A stretch of 64,000 nt of DNA from an uncultured Collinsella sp. GTDB taxonomy: Bacteria > Actinomycetota > Coriobacteriia > Coriobacteriales > Coriobacteriaceae. Location of the stretch: assembly GCA_902493515.1 (NCBI GenBank), contig CABUPE010000003.1, forward strand, positions 1-64,000, read 5' to 3'. Positions 42,958 to 52,518 of this stretch are shown one piece after another; positions within the stretch are counted from its first letter, which is position 1, and each line of letters opens with the position of its first letter. The notes under the pieces were generated by a model. The model worked only from the letters and a program-made list of their open reading frames with translations. It searched no databases and was not told where the DNA came from. A program made the translations under genes and the position numbers.

Positions 42958-44619
42958 CTACTCGATCGAGAAGATCACGGGATAGAGCGGCTGCTCGCCA
43001 CGATGGGCGTCAATCTCCAAGTCGGGCTGAGCTTCCTCGATGGCGTCGACGATCTCCTGGAAGGCCTCATCGGACAGCTCCTCGCCGGCCAGAATCGTCA
43101 GCGCGTCGCCCTCCTCTTCCTCCTGCATGCGGTTGATGCAGTCGAGCGTGACCTGCTTCACGTCGGAGCCGACCACGTCGATGGAGCCGGCGATGATACC
43201 CATGACGTCACCGGAGTGAATCGGAGAACCGTCAGAGGCACTGGAGTCGCGCACGGCGCGGGTGACCTCGCCATCGCGGACCTCGCTGATGGCGTCGACC
43301 ATGGCGGCGACGGCATCCTCGAGCTCGGAATCGGGCAGGACTGCGAACAGCGCGGAGAAGGCCTGCGGGACGGTCTTGGTGGGAACGACGGCGACCTTCT
43401 TGTCGGTGCAGGCTGAGGCAGCAGCCTCAGCGGCCATGCGGATGTTGCCGTTGTTGGGCAGAATGATGACCGAGGTCGCGTTGACCTGGTCAACAGCGCC
43501 CAGCAGGTCTGCAGTCGAGGGGTTCATGGTCTGACCACCCGACACGATCACGTCGACGCCGAGGGACTTGAGGATGTCTGCCTCGCCGGACCCAGCGGCA
43601 ACGGCGACAAAGCCCAGCGCCTTGGCGGGCTCGGCGGCCTTTTCCTGGTCCTCATGAATCTTGGCGGTACGGTCGTGGGCCTCCATCTCCATGTTGTGGA
43701 TAAAGACCTCGTAGATCTGACCAAGCTGAAGCATGTGCTCGAGCACCAGGTTGGGGGTGTTGGAGTGCACGTGGATCTTGTAATCGGGGTAGGCGCCCAC
43801 GAGTAGCTCACAGTCGCCCATGGAACCCAGGAACTTAAGGCACTCATCCTCGTCAAAGGGAGCGTCAGCCTTAAAGAGGAACTCGTTGCAGTAGCGGAAC
43901 TCCGAGCCCTCCCAGTCGTCGTTGGCCTCGATCTCAACGCGATTGAGGGCCGCGTCGCGGGCAGAGCCAGCGGAATCAAACGTGGCGGAGAAATCCTCGA
44001 CCACGGTGCTGCGGCCAAGAGCGGCGGCAACAAAGTTCTCAAGGAAAATAGCAAAGCCAAAGGCGCCGGAGTCGACCACGCCGTTCTCCTTCAGAACGGG
44101 CAGCAGGTCGGGCGTGCGAGCGACGGACTGGTAGGCCTCGACGACGATGGCATCGAGCGCGTCCTCGGCCGAGAACTTCTTCTTTTCGCACTCGTCGGCC
44201 TTGGTCGAGACATCGCGCAGCACCGTGAGAATCGTGCCCTCGATGGGCTTACGGACGGCCTGGAAGGCGACCTTGACGGCGCGGCGGAACGCATAGGCGA
44301 TGTTGGCGGACGTGATGGGCTCATCAGCAGAGACGAGACCCTCGGCCACGCCGCGCAGGATCTGAGAGGTGATGACGCCGGAGTTGCCGCGGGCACCCAT
44401 CAGGGAGCCGTGGGTGATGGCGCCGGCGATGGCCTCCATATCGGCATCGGCGGGAAGGGCGGAAAGCTCCTTGGTCACCGAGGCGAGCGTGAGCGACATG
44501 TTGGTACCGGTGTCGCCGTCGGGTACGGGGAAGACATTGAGCTTGTTGATCTCCTCGGCCTTGTCGGAAACAGCAGCCGCAGCGATCGGAAAACAGGTGC
44601 GAATGGTCTTTGCAATCAT
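42958..44619 (-). CDS. fakA: FakA-like fatty-acid kinase catalytic subunit (DhaL/DAK2 domain)
   Basis: A 553-aa protein with an N-terminal DhaL (DAK2) kinase domain and a C-terminal FakB-interacting region. The nucleotide and metal site is NVFPVPDGDTGTNMSLTL, followed by HGSLMGARGNSGVITSQIL. Such proteins phosphorylate fatty acids bound to FakB, giving acyl-phosphate for PlsX and PlsY. No fakB (DegV) gene is in the window, so partner genes must lie elsewhere. It sits between asp23 and recG, an order seen in many Firmicutes and Actinomycetota. Confidence 0.88.
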   Translation of the reverse strand: MIAKTIRTCFPIAAAAVSDKAEEINKLNVFPVPDGDTGTNMSLTLASVTKELSALPADADMEAIAGAITHGSLMGARGNSGVITSQILRGVAEGLVSADEPITSANIAYAFRRAVKVAFQAVRKPIEGTILTVLRDVSTKADECEKKKFSAEDALDAIVVEAYQSVARTPDLLPVLKENGVVDSGAFGFAIFLENFVAAALGRSTVVEDFSATFDSAGSARDAALNRVEIEANDDWEGSEFRYCNEFLFKADAPFDEDECLKFLGSMGDCELLVGAYPDYKIHVHSNTPNLVLEHMLQLGQIYEVFIHNMEMEAHDRTAKIHEDQEKAAEPAKALGFVAVAAGSGEADILKSLGVDVIVSGGQTMNPSTADLLGAVDQVNATSVIILPNNGNIRMAAEAAASACTDKKVAVVPTKTVPQAFSALFAVLPDSELEDAVAAMVDAISEVRDGEVTRAVRDSSASDGSPIHSGDVMGIIAGSIDVVGSDVKQVTLDCINRMQEEEEGDALTILAGEELSDEAFQEIVDAIEEAQPDLEIDAHRGEQPLYPVIFSIE

Positions 44620-44646
44620 GGGTATTTGAATCTCCGTTTTCGGATG

Positions 44647-45003
44647 CTAGTTCAGACGGCTCTTGAGCGCGTCGATGTGAATGCCGATCTTAAGGCTGGC
44701 GGGATCGATCTGGGCGATCTCCTGCAGGGTGAAGGCAACGGAGCTCGAAAGATTGTGGCAGACGGACTTCATGTTGACGCCGTTCTCGAGCACGACGTGA
44801 AGATCGACCGTAAGGCCGTTCTCGTCGGCGGAGACAAGCACGCCCTTGCGGAGGCGCTGACCGGCAAGCAGGCGCACGCTCTCGGCGCCTTGGAGCTGCT
44901 CAGCCATACCGACGACGCCATAGCACGTCATCGCGGCATAACCGGCAATATCGGCAATAACGTCGTTCGAGACGCTCAGGCTGCCGTTAATGGTCTCAGA
45001 CAC
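44647..45003 (-). CDS. Asp23/Gls24 family protein
   Basis: A 118-aa Asp23/DUF322 envelope-stress-type protein. Conserved stretches include IADIAGYAAMTCYGVVGM, LTVDLHVVLENGVN and KIGIHIDALKSRL. The start is probably the GTG at 45003, which has AAGGAG just upstream; the frame is open to 45036. It is first in the run with fakA and recG (27 nt gap to fakA), a frequent arrangement. No membrane helix is seen. The region 45004-45164 upstream holds no gene that I can support. Confidence 0.85.
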   Translation of the reverse strand: MSETINGSLSVSNDVIADIAGYAAMTCYGVVGMAEQLQGAESVRLLAGQRLRKGVLVSADENGLTVDLHVVLENGVNMKSVCHNLSSSVAFTLQEIAQIDPASLKIGIHIDALKSRLN

Positions 45004-45164
45004 AAGAATCTCCTTATCTGGTGCTCGCGGCACCATGTCGTGGGAGCAATCATTGCAATATTCTACAACGACCGCGCCATGTTGAGGTGGTGGGTCGCGG
45101 GATTACATCCTCGACACGAAATGTTGATATGGCAACGTTCGAGTCAAGTGGTCGCGGCATGAAA

Positions 45165-45190
45165 AAACCCGCCGCATAAGCGACGGGTTT
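45165..45190 (-). terminator. Terminator of the tRNA-Asn pair
   Basis: An 11-bp stem (45165-45175 with 45180-45190, one wobble pair, loop of 4) is followed on the minus strand by a run of T. It lies 8 nt past the 3' end of the second tRNA. Confidence 0.88.
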
Positions 45191-45197
45191 TACAACC

Positions 45198-45272
45198 TGG
45201 CTCCCCGGGTAGGACTCGAACCTACAACAGCGCGGTTAACAGCCGCGTGCTCTACCATTGAGCTACCGAGGA
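45198..45272 (-). tRNA. tRNA-Asn (anticodon GTT), copy 1
   Basis: A 75-nt cloverleaf with encoded CCA. The acceptor stem pairs TCCTCGG with CCGGGGA and the discriminator is G. The anticodon stem CGCGG/CCGCG encloses CTGTTAA, giving anticodon GTT. The T arm is GTAGG-TTCGAGT-CCTAC. Confidence 0.97.
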
Positions 45273-45306
45273 ATTTAAAAGCCCAGCGGAATGGGCTGAG
45301 AAATTC

Positions 45307-45381
45307 TGGCTCCCCGGGTAGGACTCGAACCTACAACAGCGCGGTTAACAGCCGCGTGCTCTACCATTGAGCTACCGAGGA
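45307..45381 (-). tRNA. tRNA-Asn (anticodon GTT), copy 2
   Basis: Identical in sequence to the copy at 45198-45272, 34 nt away, also with encoded CCA and anticodon GTT. This is the promoter-proximal copy. The two probably share one transcript. Confidence 0.97.
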
Positions 45382-45411
45382 ATAGGTGCGTGCTCTCAAG
45401 CAACGAAGTTT

Positions 45412-45439
45412 ATTATACGGACGAATCAGCTTAGGGCAA
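45412..45439 (-). promoter_or_regulatory. Promoter of the tRNA-Asn pair
   Basis: Minus-strand -35 TTGCCC (45434-45439), 16-nt spacer and perfect -10 TATAAT (45412-45417). The -10 lies 30 nt before the first tRNA. Confidence 0.75.
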
Positions 45440-45467
45440 GAACTTTTTTGAGATTTTTTCCGACCTA

Positions 45468-45491
45468 GTCATTGGGGACGTCCCCAATGAC
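45468..45491. repeat. 24-nt perfect palindrome downstream of rpoD
   Basis: A perfect palindrome with half-site GTCATTGGGGAC lies between the rpoD terminator and the tRNA promoter. It has no loop and no clear T tail on either strand's proper side. It could be an operator, a repeat or a back-up hairpin. Confidence 0.5.
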
Positions 45492-45498
45492 CACATGA

Positions 45499-45532
45499 AA
45501 GCGCCCCCAAGCGGATGTGCTTGAGGGCGCTT
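45499..45532 (-). terminator. Terminator of rpoD
   Basis: A 14-bp stem with one mismatch (45499-45512 and 45519-45532, loop of 6) lies 9 nt past the rpoD stop. The following minus-strand bases (TTTCATG) form only a short T run. Confidence 0.75.
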
Positions 45533-45541
45533 CTTGCTTGA

Positions 45542-46897
45542 CTAGCTTTCGATATAGTCTTTGAGCTTGCTGCTGCGGCTCGGGTGGCGGAGCTTGGCCA
45601 AGGTCTTGGACTCGATCTGGCGGATACGCTCGCGCGTGACGCCAAACTCGCGGCCGACTTCCTCGAGCGTGCGGGGATGCCCGTCGACAAGGCCAAAGCG
45701 CAGCTCGATAACCTTGCGCTCACGATCGGCAAGCGAGTCGAGCACCTGGGTGAGCTGCTCCTGCAGCATGGAGAAGCTGGCGGCATCGGGCGGAACGATA
45801 GCCTGGGAGTCCTCGATGAAGTCGCCCAGCTGGGAATCCTCTTCCTCGCCGATGGGGGTCTCGAGCGACACGGGCTCCTGCGAAATCTTCTGGATCTCGC
45901 GGACGCGGTCGGCGCTCATGTCCATCTCGGCACCGATCTCCTCAGGGGTCGGGTCGCGACCCAGGTCCTGAAGGAGCTGGCGCTGCACGCGGACGAGCTT
46001 GTTGATGGTCTCGACCATATGCACGGGAATACGGATGGTACGGGCCTGATCGGCAATGGCGCGCGTAATGGCCTGACGGATCCACCACGTGGCGTACGTG
46101 GAGAACTTAAAGCCCTTCTGGTAGTCGAACTTCTCAACGGCGCGGATCAGACCGAGGTTGCCCTCCTGGATCAGGTCAAGGAACAGCATGCCGCGGCCGA
46201 CATAGCGTTTGGCGATGGAGACGACCAGACGCAGGTTTGCGCTGATGAGTGCCTGCTTAGCTTCGAGGCCGACGTTCTCAATGCGCGTAAGACGACGCAT
46301 CTCGGCACGCGTGAGCTCGAGCTCACCGGCATCGGCGGCCTCGAGCTTCTCGGTGGCCTCAAGACCGGCCTCGATCTTCATGGCCAGATCGACCTCTTCG
46401 GAGGCGGTCAGCAGGTCGACCTTGCCGATCTCCTTGAGGTACATACGGACCGGGTCGCCGGTCAGCATCACCGTGGAGGCATCGATGCCACGCACGCGCG
46501 AACGCGAACGGGACGTGCGCACGGTGCGCTTCTTCTTGCTCTTGGAAGAACCCATCTCGGCGTCGGCCTGACGGGCCATCTTGAGCTCATGATCGTCGAG
46601 CGAGCCGGAATCGTGCTCGTCGTCGTCATCGAAATCGTCGGTATCGGTATCGGTATCGTTATCGTCATCGTCGACGTCCATAGGGGCGTCGTCGTTACCG
46701 CTCGCGGAGATAATCTGGATGCCGCTGTTGCGCAGCGCGGAATACACCGCGGTGAGCTGCCCATCAGTTACATCGATATCCTTCAGGGCGACCTGAATCT
46801 CGTCCTCGGTTACCGAAGTCCTGTTTGAGCCGTTGCCCATGAGCTTTGCAACGTAGGATTCCAGCCCAGTACCCGTGCTCTCAGTCTTTTTTGGCAC
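45542..46897 (-). CDS. rpoD: Primary RNA polymerase sigma factor RpoD/SigA
   Basis: About 451 aa, the housekeeping sigma-70. The N-terminal 150 residues include region 1.1-like helices, an acidic Asp-rich stretch (near residue 80) and a basic patch ([16 protein letters not shown]). Region 2 has [20 protein letters not shown] and [20 protein letters not shown]. Region 3 has [18 protein letters not shown] and region 4 has [20 protein letters not shown] and [21 protein letters not shown] prefer the GTG at 46897, which has AAGGGAG at good spacing; ATG 46912 adds 5 residues. dnaG lies 95 to 110 nt upstream, the classical macromolecular-synthesis pair. Confidence 0.95.
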   Translation of the reverse strand: MPKKTESTGTGLESYVAKLMGNGSNRTSVTEDEIQVALKDIDVTDGQLTAVYSALRNSGIQIISASGNDDAPMDVDDDDNDTDTDTDDFDDDDEHDSGSLDDHELKMARQADAEMGSSKSKKKRTVRTSRSRSRVRGIDASTVMLTGDPVRMYLKEIGKVDLLTASEEVDLAMKIEAGLEATEKLEAADAGELELTRAEMRRLTRIENVGLEAKQALISANLRLVVSIAKRYVGRGMLFLDLIQEGNLGLIRAVEKFDYQKGFKFSTYATWWIRQAITRAIADQARTIRIPVHMVETINKLVRVQRQLLQDLGRDPTPEEIGAEMDMSADRVREIQKISQEPVSLETPIGEEEDSQLGDFIEDSQAIVPPDAASFSMLQEQLTQVLDSLADRERKVIELRFGLVDGHPRTLEEVGREFGVTRERIRQIESKTLAKLRHPSRSSKLKDYIES

Positions 46898-47007
46898 AGA
46901 TTCTCCCTTCATAGTCCACAGGACTCAATACTTTAGCACACACATTGACGTCTATACCCAAAAAGAGGACTGGATATAGGCGAGAATACGCTGGTTGACC
47001 ACAACAT

Positions 47008-49116
47008 CTAGGCCTGTTCGGTGCCTGCGGCCTCCAGGCCGATCAAACGGAACGGGTCCGCCACGCCGCCAATCGACTTTTGCAGCTCGCGTTGACGCTG
47101 CGAATCCTGCGCGGCCTGAACGGTCAGCGCGCGACGGGCCTCATCATCGAGTGAACGGTCCTGGCGCAGCTTGGCCTGTGCGGCACGCATACGGCGCTTG
47201 ATGGTGTAGAGCTCAAGCGTATCAAGCATAAACACGATGTTCGTCTCGGTGGGGTGCTTGCTCGTCGCGGAGATGCGCCCGGCACTCACAAGCGTTGCCG
47301 CATCGGGACACACCGAGCGCGCCGCATCCATGCAGGCTGCAGGATCGGTTCCCGGCGGCGTTGCCAGAACGGCCCATGCAATGGACTCGTGACGCGGGTC
47401 AACCCACTCGATGGAGCAGATGCGGTCGGCATACGTGCGGAACAGGTCGGGGTAGCTCGTGAGCATCGTCAACAGCTCGCGCTCCCCTGCCAAGGACTTG
47501 CGTTCAAGATCGGTAAGAACCATCGGCGCCGCCGCAGCCGGTGCGTCCGAACCGTCAGCCACAGGCACAGCGCCCATACCATCAGGCACATCGATCGGCG
47601 GCAGGTCGTCGACGACCTCCACGGGCGCGGCGCCGTAGGCATCGAGCGGGACGTAGTCGTACGGCTCTTCTTCGACCGGCGCGGACACCGGCGGCGTCGC
47701 GCCCGATGCCCAAGCACCGCGACCGGCATCGCGAGAACCCGACGCCCGACCGCCCGCGCTACCGGACCGCTCAGTCTGTGCTCGCTGGCGCTCATAGTTC
47801 TGCTCACGACGTCGTTCCGCATCCTCGCGCTTGGCGACATCGCGAAACACACGACCCGAGCTCGCGCGCACCGTCTCCAGATCCAAACCCAGCAGATCGG
47901 CAATCTGGATAAAGTACGTGTCGATCATATAGCTGTTGCGCAACGGATAGATAAGCGTCAGCGCATCTTCCAGCGCCTTAGCGCGACCGCCCGGCGTGGT
48001 GATGTCACTCGACTCCTGCAGCGAACGGTAGACAAAGTCCATAAGCGGCTCGGCAGCGTCGATGCGCGTCTGCAGTGCCTCGCCACCATGTGCGGTGATG
48101 AACTCCATGGGGTCGTTGCCGTCGGGGAGCACCACGCAGCGCAGGTCCATGGAATCCTGCTCGATAAACTGAATCGCGCGACGGGCGGCCTTCTGGCCCG
48201 CTGCATCGCCGTCGAACATATACACGATGCGCTTGGCAAAGCGAGTGAGCGTCTTGACGTGATGCTCCGTGAGGGCGGTGCCCAGCGTGGCGACAACGTT
48301 TTTAATCCCCGCCTCCCAGCAGGCAATGCAATCGGTATAGCCCTCTACCACGATGGCGGTATCCTGCGCGACGATAAACTCCTTGGCCCAATTAAAGCCG
48401 TAGAGGTTTCGCTTTTTATGAAACACGCTCGTCTCGGCGGTGTTGAGATACTTAGGCTGGCCGTCGCCCATAATGCGACCGCCAAAGGCAATGTTGTGAC
48501 CCTGCTCGTCAAAGATGGGAAACATCACGCGGTCGTAAAAGCGGTCGGCAAGCTGCCCGCGCCCGCGACTCACGGCAACGTTGGCGTCGATCATCTCCTG
48601 CGGGGTAAAACCCGCCTGGGACAGGTGCGACACCAGCGCGTTACGGCCCGGTGCAAAGCCCAGGCAGTAGCGGCGGCAGACGTCGCCGCCCATGCCGCGG
48701 CTGGCAAAGTACTCGCGCGGACGGCCGTCCTTACCGCGCATGAGCATGGTGTGGTAGAACTGGGCGGTCTCGGCGCACAGATCGTAGATGCGGGCACGCT
48801 TGGTGCCGCGCTCGCGGCGATCTCCGGTGTCATGCAGCTCAATACCCGCGCGATCGGCCAAGTAACGGATTGACTCGGGAAAGCTCAGGTTCTCGCGCTT
48901 CATGATATACGTGAAAACGTCGCCACCCTCGCCGCAACCAAAGCAATGCCACACCTGCGTGGCGGGGATAATGTGGAAGGACGGCGTCTTCTCGCCATGG
49001 AAGGGGCAACATCCCCAAAACTCATGGCCGCGAGGCTTGAGCTCGACCGTTTCCTGCACGATGGCAACCAGGTCAGACGCAGCGCGTACCTGGTCTTTTT
49101 CCTCATCGCTAATCAC
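47008..49116 (-). CDS. dnaG: DNA primase DnaG
   Basis: A 702-aa primase that lays RNA primers for replication. The N-terminal zinc site is CPFHGEKTPSFHI with WHCFGCGEGGDVFTYIM. The TOPRIM-type catalytic core has FGGRIMGDGQPKYLNTAET, AIVVEGYTDCIACWEAGI and YMFDGDAAGQKAARRAI. A Pro/Ala/Gly-rich linker (residues 430-540) precedes a helical C-terminal domain for helicase contact. The start is a GTG that overlaps the ribF stop by 8 nt. Confidence 0.95.
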   Translation of the reverse strand: MISDEEKDQVRAASDLVAIVQETVELKPRGHEFWGCCPFHGEKTPSFHIIPATQVWHCFGCGEGGDVFTYIMKRENLSFPESIRYLADRAGIELHDTGDRRERGTKRARIYDLCAETAQFYHTMLMRGKDGRPREYFASRGMGGDVCRRYCLGFAPGRNALVSHLSQAGFTPQEMIDANVAVSRGRGQLADRFYDRVMFPIFDEQGHNIAFGGRIMGDGQPKYLNTAETSVFHKKRNLYGFNWAKEFIVAQDTAIVVEGYTDCIACWEAGIKNVVATLGTALTEHHVKTLTRFAKRIVYMFDGDAAGQKAARRAIQFIEQDSMDLRCVVLPDGNDPMEFITAHGGEALQTRIDAAEPLMDFVYRSLQESSDITTPGGRAKALEDALTLIYPLRNSYMIDTYFIQIADLLGLDLETVRASSGRVFRDVAKREDAERRREQNYERQRAQTERSGSAGGRASGSRDAGRGAWASGATPPVSAPVEEEPYDYVPLDAYGAAPVEVVDDLPPIDVPDGMGAVPVADGSDAPAAAAPMVLTDLERKSLAGERELLTMLTSYPDLFRTYADRICSIEWVDPRHESIAWAVLATPPGTDPAACMDAARSVCPDAATLVSAGRISATSKHPTETNIVFMLDTLELYTIKRRMRAAQAKLRQDRSLDDEARRALTVQAAQDSQRQRELQKSIGGVADPFRLIGLEAAGTEQA

Positions 49117-50116
49117 GGATGCTCACCCCCTGATCGCCCAAGTTGTGACGAATATCCTCGATATTACCCTCGACGGTCGCGATCAACTCATCCAGCGAAT
49201 CGAACACACGCGAGGGACGTAGCCAGCGCGTAAACGCCAGCGAAACGGAAGCGCCGTACAGGTCGCCCGTATACCCAATTAAGTTGGCCTCGAGATGCGC
49301 AGATGCCGCATCGTCGGCATACGTTGGCGGCAGGCCGACGTTGACAGCAGCGGGCCACACGGTGTCATCGAACAGCACCAGACCCTCATACACGCCATCA
49401 GCAGGCACCTGAATGCCACTGAGAACCTGCAAGTTTGCCGTGGGAAAGCCCATGCCAGAACCCTCGTGACGGCCGCGAATAACACCGCCACGCACCATAT
49501 ACGGACGGCCGAGTAACCCAGCAGCAAGCTCCACATGGCCCTGTCCCAGCTCATGACGAATGCGGGTGGCGCAAATGGCCTCACCGCCCTCGCAAAGCAG
49601 GTCGTGCCCGTATACGTCAACGCCGTGCTCGGCACCCCAGGAGCGCATCTCGGCAACACCAGAAGCACCGCCACGACCCAGCCTAAAGTCACTGCCAACG
49701 CGAATCGATCGAATGTCGACCAGACGCGACACCAGCGAGAGAAAATCAACATGGTCAAGCGCCGCAACCTCAGGCGTAAAGGGAACGGCCACCACCGCAT
49801 CGACCCCGGTTTGAGCCAAGGCATGCAGACGGTCGGCCGTCGTCATCAATTTTTGAGCGGGCGACGGACTCACCACGACGTCCGGATCAGGATCGAAGGT
49901 GACCACGACCGCCTTACAGCCATGGGCACGGGCATCACGGACAAGCGCTTCGATGAGTTCCTGGTGTCCACGGTGAACGCCATCGAACACGCCGATGGCA
50001 ATCGATGCGGCACCCAAGTGCTCGCACTCATCAAACGTATCGGCAGTAACGATGCGAGCCTCGTCCGACTCGCCCGCGAAAAAGACACGCGCGAGCTCGC
50101 GAGCGGACAACATCAT
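49109..50116 (-). CDS. ribF: Bifunctional riboflavin kinase / FAD synthetase
   Basis: A 335-aa enzyme making FMN and FAD from riboflavin. The N-terminal adenylyltransferase domain has IAIGVFDGVHRGHQELIEAL and VVTFDPDPDVV. The C-terminal kinase domain has GRPYMVRGGVIRG, GMGFPTANLQ (the PTAN motif) and the family end. It overlaps truB (ATGA) and dnaG. The position in a nusA-infB type operon is common. Confidence 0.95.
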   Translation of the reverse strand: MMLSARELARVFFAGESDEARIVTADTFDECEHLGAASIAIGVFDGVHRGHQELIEALVRDARAHGCKAVVVTFDPDPDVVVSPSPAQKLMTTADRLHALAQTGVDAVVAVPFTPEVAALDHVDFLSLVSRLVDIRSIRVGSDFRLGRGGASGVAEMRSWGAEHGVDVYGHDLLCEGGEAICATRIRHELGQGHVELAAGLLGRPYMVRGGVIRGRHEGSGMGFPTANLQVLSGIQVPADGVYEGLVLFDDTVWPAAVNVGLPPTYADDAASAHLEANLIGYTGDLYGASVSLAFTRWLRPSRVFDSLDELIATVEGNIEDIRHNLGDQGVSIRD

Positions 50117-51045
50117 CGAACACCGCCGATTGCCTGCGGAAACACGTGCTCCATGACAAAGCGGCCGCCCTCAATGCGGGCGAGCGCCTTGAGTCCCCCA
50201 TCGAGCACCAACGCAAACGGCGCCTTCGAGGAATCGAAATCGGCAAGCGCACGCTCAACGGGAATGCGTCGGCCGCAGAGCAGGTCGTCGGCAAGATTGC
50301 CCGGCAAGTCAACACGTGTGGCGCCCAGGGCCGCAATGGGATCCAGGGCAAAGCCAGCCGCGGACTCGGGAGAAAGCTCCTCGACCGCATGACAAGCGCC
50401 AATGGAAACAACACCGGAAGCCGTGCGGCGCAGCGCGGAAATATGCGCGGCGCTATCGCAAGCGCGGCCCAGGTCGCGAGCGAGCGCACGGATATAGGTG
50501 CCCTTGCTCACCGAGAACGCCACGGTCCACACACACGTATCACCTTCGCCGCCCACGGCGATCAGGTCGGCGGCATAGACCTCGACGGGGCGCGGAGGTA
50601 GGTCCACCGCATTGCCCTCGCGAGCAGACTTGTAGGCGCGAACGCCATTGACCGAGATAGCAGAAAACGCCGGCGGCACCTGCATCTGCGGGCCCAGCAT
50701 GGCGGCCAAGCGCTCACGAGCATAGGCAGGATCGCGGAGCTCGTTGGCAACAGCCACCGTGCGGACCGCCTCGCCCTCCGCATCATCGGTATTGGTCTCG
50801 GCGCCAAACGAGATGTCGGCGACATAGCTTTTGGTATCGAGGGTTAGCATGCCCAGCAGACGAGTAGCCTGGCCCACGCCCACCACCATGACGCCGGATG
50901 CCATGGGGTCGAGCGTGCCGGCATGGCCGACGCGCCGCTCATGGAGGGCGCGTCGGCATTGCGAGACCACATCGTGGGACGTGCAGCCCACCGGCTTATC
51001 GACGGCGAGCAGCATATTCAGTTGAGAAGGCGTACGACGAGCCAT
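50113..51045 (-). CDS. truB: tRNA pseudouridine-55 synthase
   Basis: A 310-aa enzyme that makes pseudouridine 55 in the T loop of tRNAs. The N-terminal motif is DKPVGCTSHDVV, the catalytic Asp is in RVGHAGTLDPMASGVMVV, and QVPPAFSAISVNGVRAYKSA is the second family block. The C-terminal PUA-like part is present. Length is normal. It sits 15 nt after nrnA and overlaps ribF. Confidence 0.96.
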   Translation of the reverse strand: MARRTPSQLNMLLAVDKPVGCTSHDVVSQCRRALHERRVGHAGTLDPMASGVMVVGVGQATRLLGMLTLDTKSYVADISFGAETNTDDAEGEAVRTVAVANELRDPAYARERLAAMLGPQMQVPPAFSAISVNGVRAYKSAREGNAVDLPPRPVEVYAADLIAVGGEGDTCVWTVAFSVSKGTYIRALARDLGRACDSAAHISALRRTASGVVSIGACHAVEELSPESAAGFALDPIAALGATRVDLPGNLADDLLCGRRIPVERALADFDSSKAPFALVLDGGLKALARIEGGRFVMEHVFPQAIGGVR

Positions 51046-51060
51046 GTACCATCCAAAAAG

Positions 51061-52104
51061 TTAAAGCTCGACGGTCACCGAAGCGGGATCCTCCCCCACC
51101 AGCTCGGCCAGCATGGGAAGTGCCACGGCGAGCGTCTCGCGAATTGTTCCGTTGTTGGAAAAGCCGGCGGCGGCATGATGCCCGCCACCGCCAAAGTTGG
51201 CAGCGATCTCGGACACATCGAGGTCACCCTTGGAGCGCAGGTTGCCGCGCACCTTGGTATCGCCGTCGATGCCCTTTAAGAACAGGCAGACCTCGACGCC
51301 CATCACCGAACGCACCACATCGACCAGACCGTCACATTCATCCGAGGTGACGCCGCAGGCCTCAAGGTCGCTCTGGAATGCATAGCTATACGCCACGCGC
51401 CCGTGCGCGACCGTCTTGATACGGCCCATGACAATGGACTTGAGGTGCAAAAACTCGACGCGCATGCTCTGATAGACCTCGAGTGCGACACGAGCCGGAT
51501 TGGCGCCATGCGCCACCAGGCGCGAAGCAGCATGGAACGCGGCAGCATCGGCGTTCTGGTACTGGAAACGACCGGTGTCGGTCACCAAGCCGCACAGCAA
51601 GCAGGTCGCGACGCCGTCACGTGCAACAATGCCGCAATTGTCCAAGAAACGGTCGATGATCATGGCGCAGGCCGCGGCATCGACGCGCCTCAGACTGAGC
51701 TCGGCAAACTCCTCGCGCGCCGGATGATGATCGAAGCACACCACATGCTTGGAGCGACGAAGCACCTCGGCAGAATTATTGAGGCGCTCGACGACCGGTA
51801 CGTCCACCGAGATGAACAGGTCAGGATTGCCGGCGTACGCAGATGCCGGCACCAGGCGATCGGAGCCTTCCATAAAGCGGTAGATACGCGGAACCGGGTC
51901 ATCGTCTGCCAGCAGCAGCGCAATGTCCTTGTTGGGGAAAAACTTCATGAGCGAAAGGCCCAGACCCAATACGGAGCCCAAGGCGTCGCCATCGGGAGAA
52001 GTATGTCCCGAAATCGCAATGGAGGACGCACCCTCGATGAGCTCGAGGATGCGTCGCTGAATATCTGCAGACTCGCACGAGGCGAGGTCGGCGGAATTAG
52101 TCAT
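51061..52104 (-). CDS. nrnA: DHH-family oligoribonuclease / pAp phosphatase NrnA
   Basis: A 347-aa DHH/DHHA1 phosphoesterase that degrades short RNA and 3'-phosphoadenosine 5'-phosphate. Metal motifs are SGHTSPDGDALGSVLGLG, the DHH-like VCFDHHPAREEFAEL, and the C-terminal GGGGHHAAAGFSNNG of DHHA1. Length is typical. It overlaps rbfA by 8 nt. The order infB-rbfA-nrnA-truB-ribF is a standard one in Gram-positives. Confidence 0.92.
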   Translation of the reverse strand: MTNSADLASCESADIQRRILELIEGASSIAISGHTSPDGDALGSVLGLGLSLMKFFPNKDIALLLADDDPVPRIYRFMEGSDRLVPASAYAGNPDLFISVDVPVVERLNNSAEVLRRSKHVVCFDHHPAREEFAELSLRRVDAAACAMIIDRFLDNCGIVARDGVATCLLCGLVTDTGRFQYQNADAAAFHAASRLVAHGANPARVALEVYQSMRVEFLHLKSIVMGRIKTVAHGRVAYSYAFQSDLEACGVTSDECDGLVDVVRSVMGVEVCLFLKGIDGDTKVRGNLRSKGDLDVSEIAANFGGGGHHAAAGFSNNGTIRETLAVALPMLAELVGEDPASVTVEL

Positions 52105-52507
52105 CTAAAGCTGCCTCCTGGGCGGCATCCGCTATTGGATAGCCGTCCTCGTCCTTTTCGATCGCAAGCGTGGCGGGAACGTTTTCCAGCGCACGCGTGA
52201 TGCGCTCGGCCTCATCGGTCGAGCGATCGATGCGGAAATCGAGCTCGGGCGTGACGCGCCAATCGAGCGAGCGGGCCAACAGGCTACGGATGCGGCCCTT
52301 GGCGCTGGCGAGCGCCTCCATGACCTCGTCGTAGCGGCTCGCGTCGCACGACACGTACACGCGCGCGAACGAGCGGTCCACCGCGACCTCGACCGCGGTC
52401 AAAGTAACCAGGTCGAGACGCGGATCGGAAACCTCAAAGAGCAGGATATAACCGAGCTTCTCGCGAAGCTGCTCGCCCAGACGGCGGGTTGCCTGCGTTT
52501 GCTTCAT
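52097..52507 (-). CDS. rbfA: Ribosome-binding factor A
   Basis: A 136-aa KH-fold factor for late 30S maturation, needed at low temperature in other bacteria. Conserved parts are TRRLGEQLREKLGYILLFEV, SDPRLDLVTLTAVEVAVD and RSLLARSLDWRVTPELDFRID. It begins 11 nt after infB and overlaps nrnA. Length is normal with a short acidic tail. Confidence 0.94.
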   Translation of the reverse strand: MKQTQATRRLGEQLREKLGYILLFEVSDPRLDLVTLTAVEVAVDRSFARVYVSCDASRYDEVMEALASAKGRIRSLLARSLDWRVTPELDFRIDRSTDEAERITRALENVPATLAIEKDEDGYPIADAAQEAALDD

Positions 52508-52518
52508 AGCGCTACCCC

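Noticed and set aside
45198..45381. Direct repeat of about 75 nt that could be read as a small repeat array
   Set aside because: These are two identical tRNA-Asn genes, with no further copies or regular spacers, so it is no CRISPR.
46615..46680. Repeated ATCGTC/GTATCG hexamers resembling a microsatellite
   Set aside because: They encode the Asp/Thr acidic stretch of RpoD.
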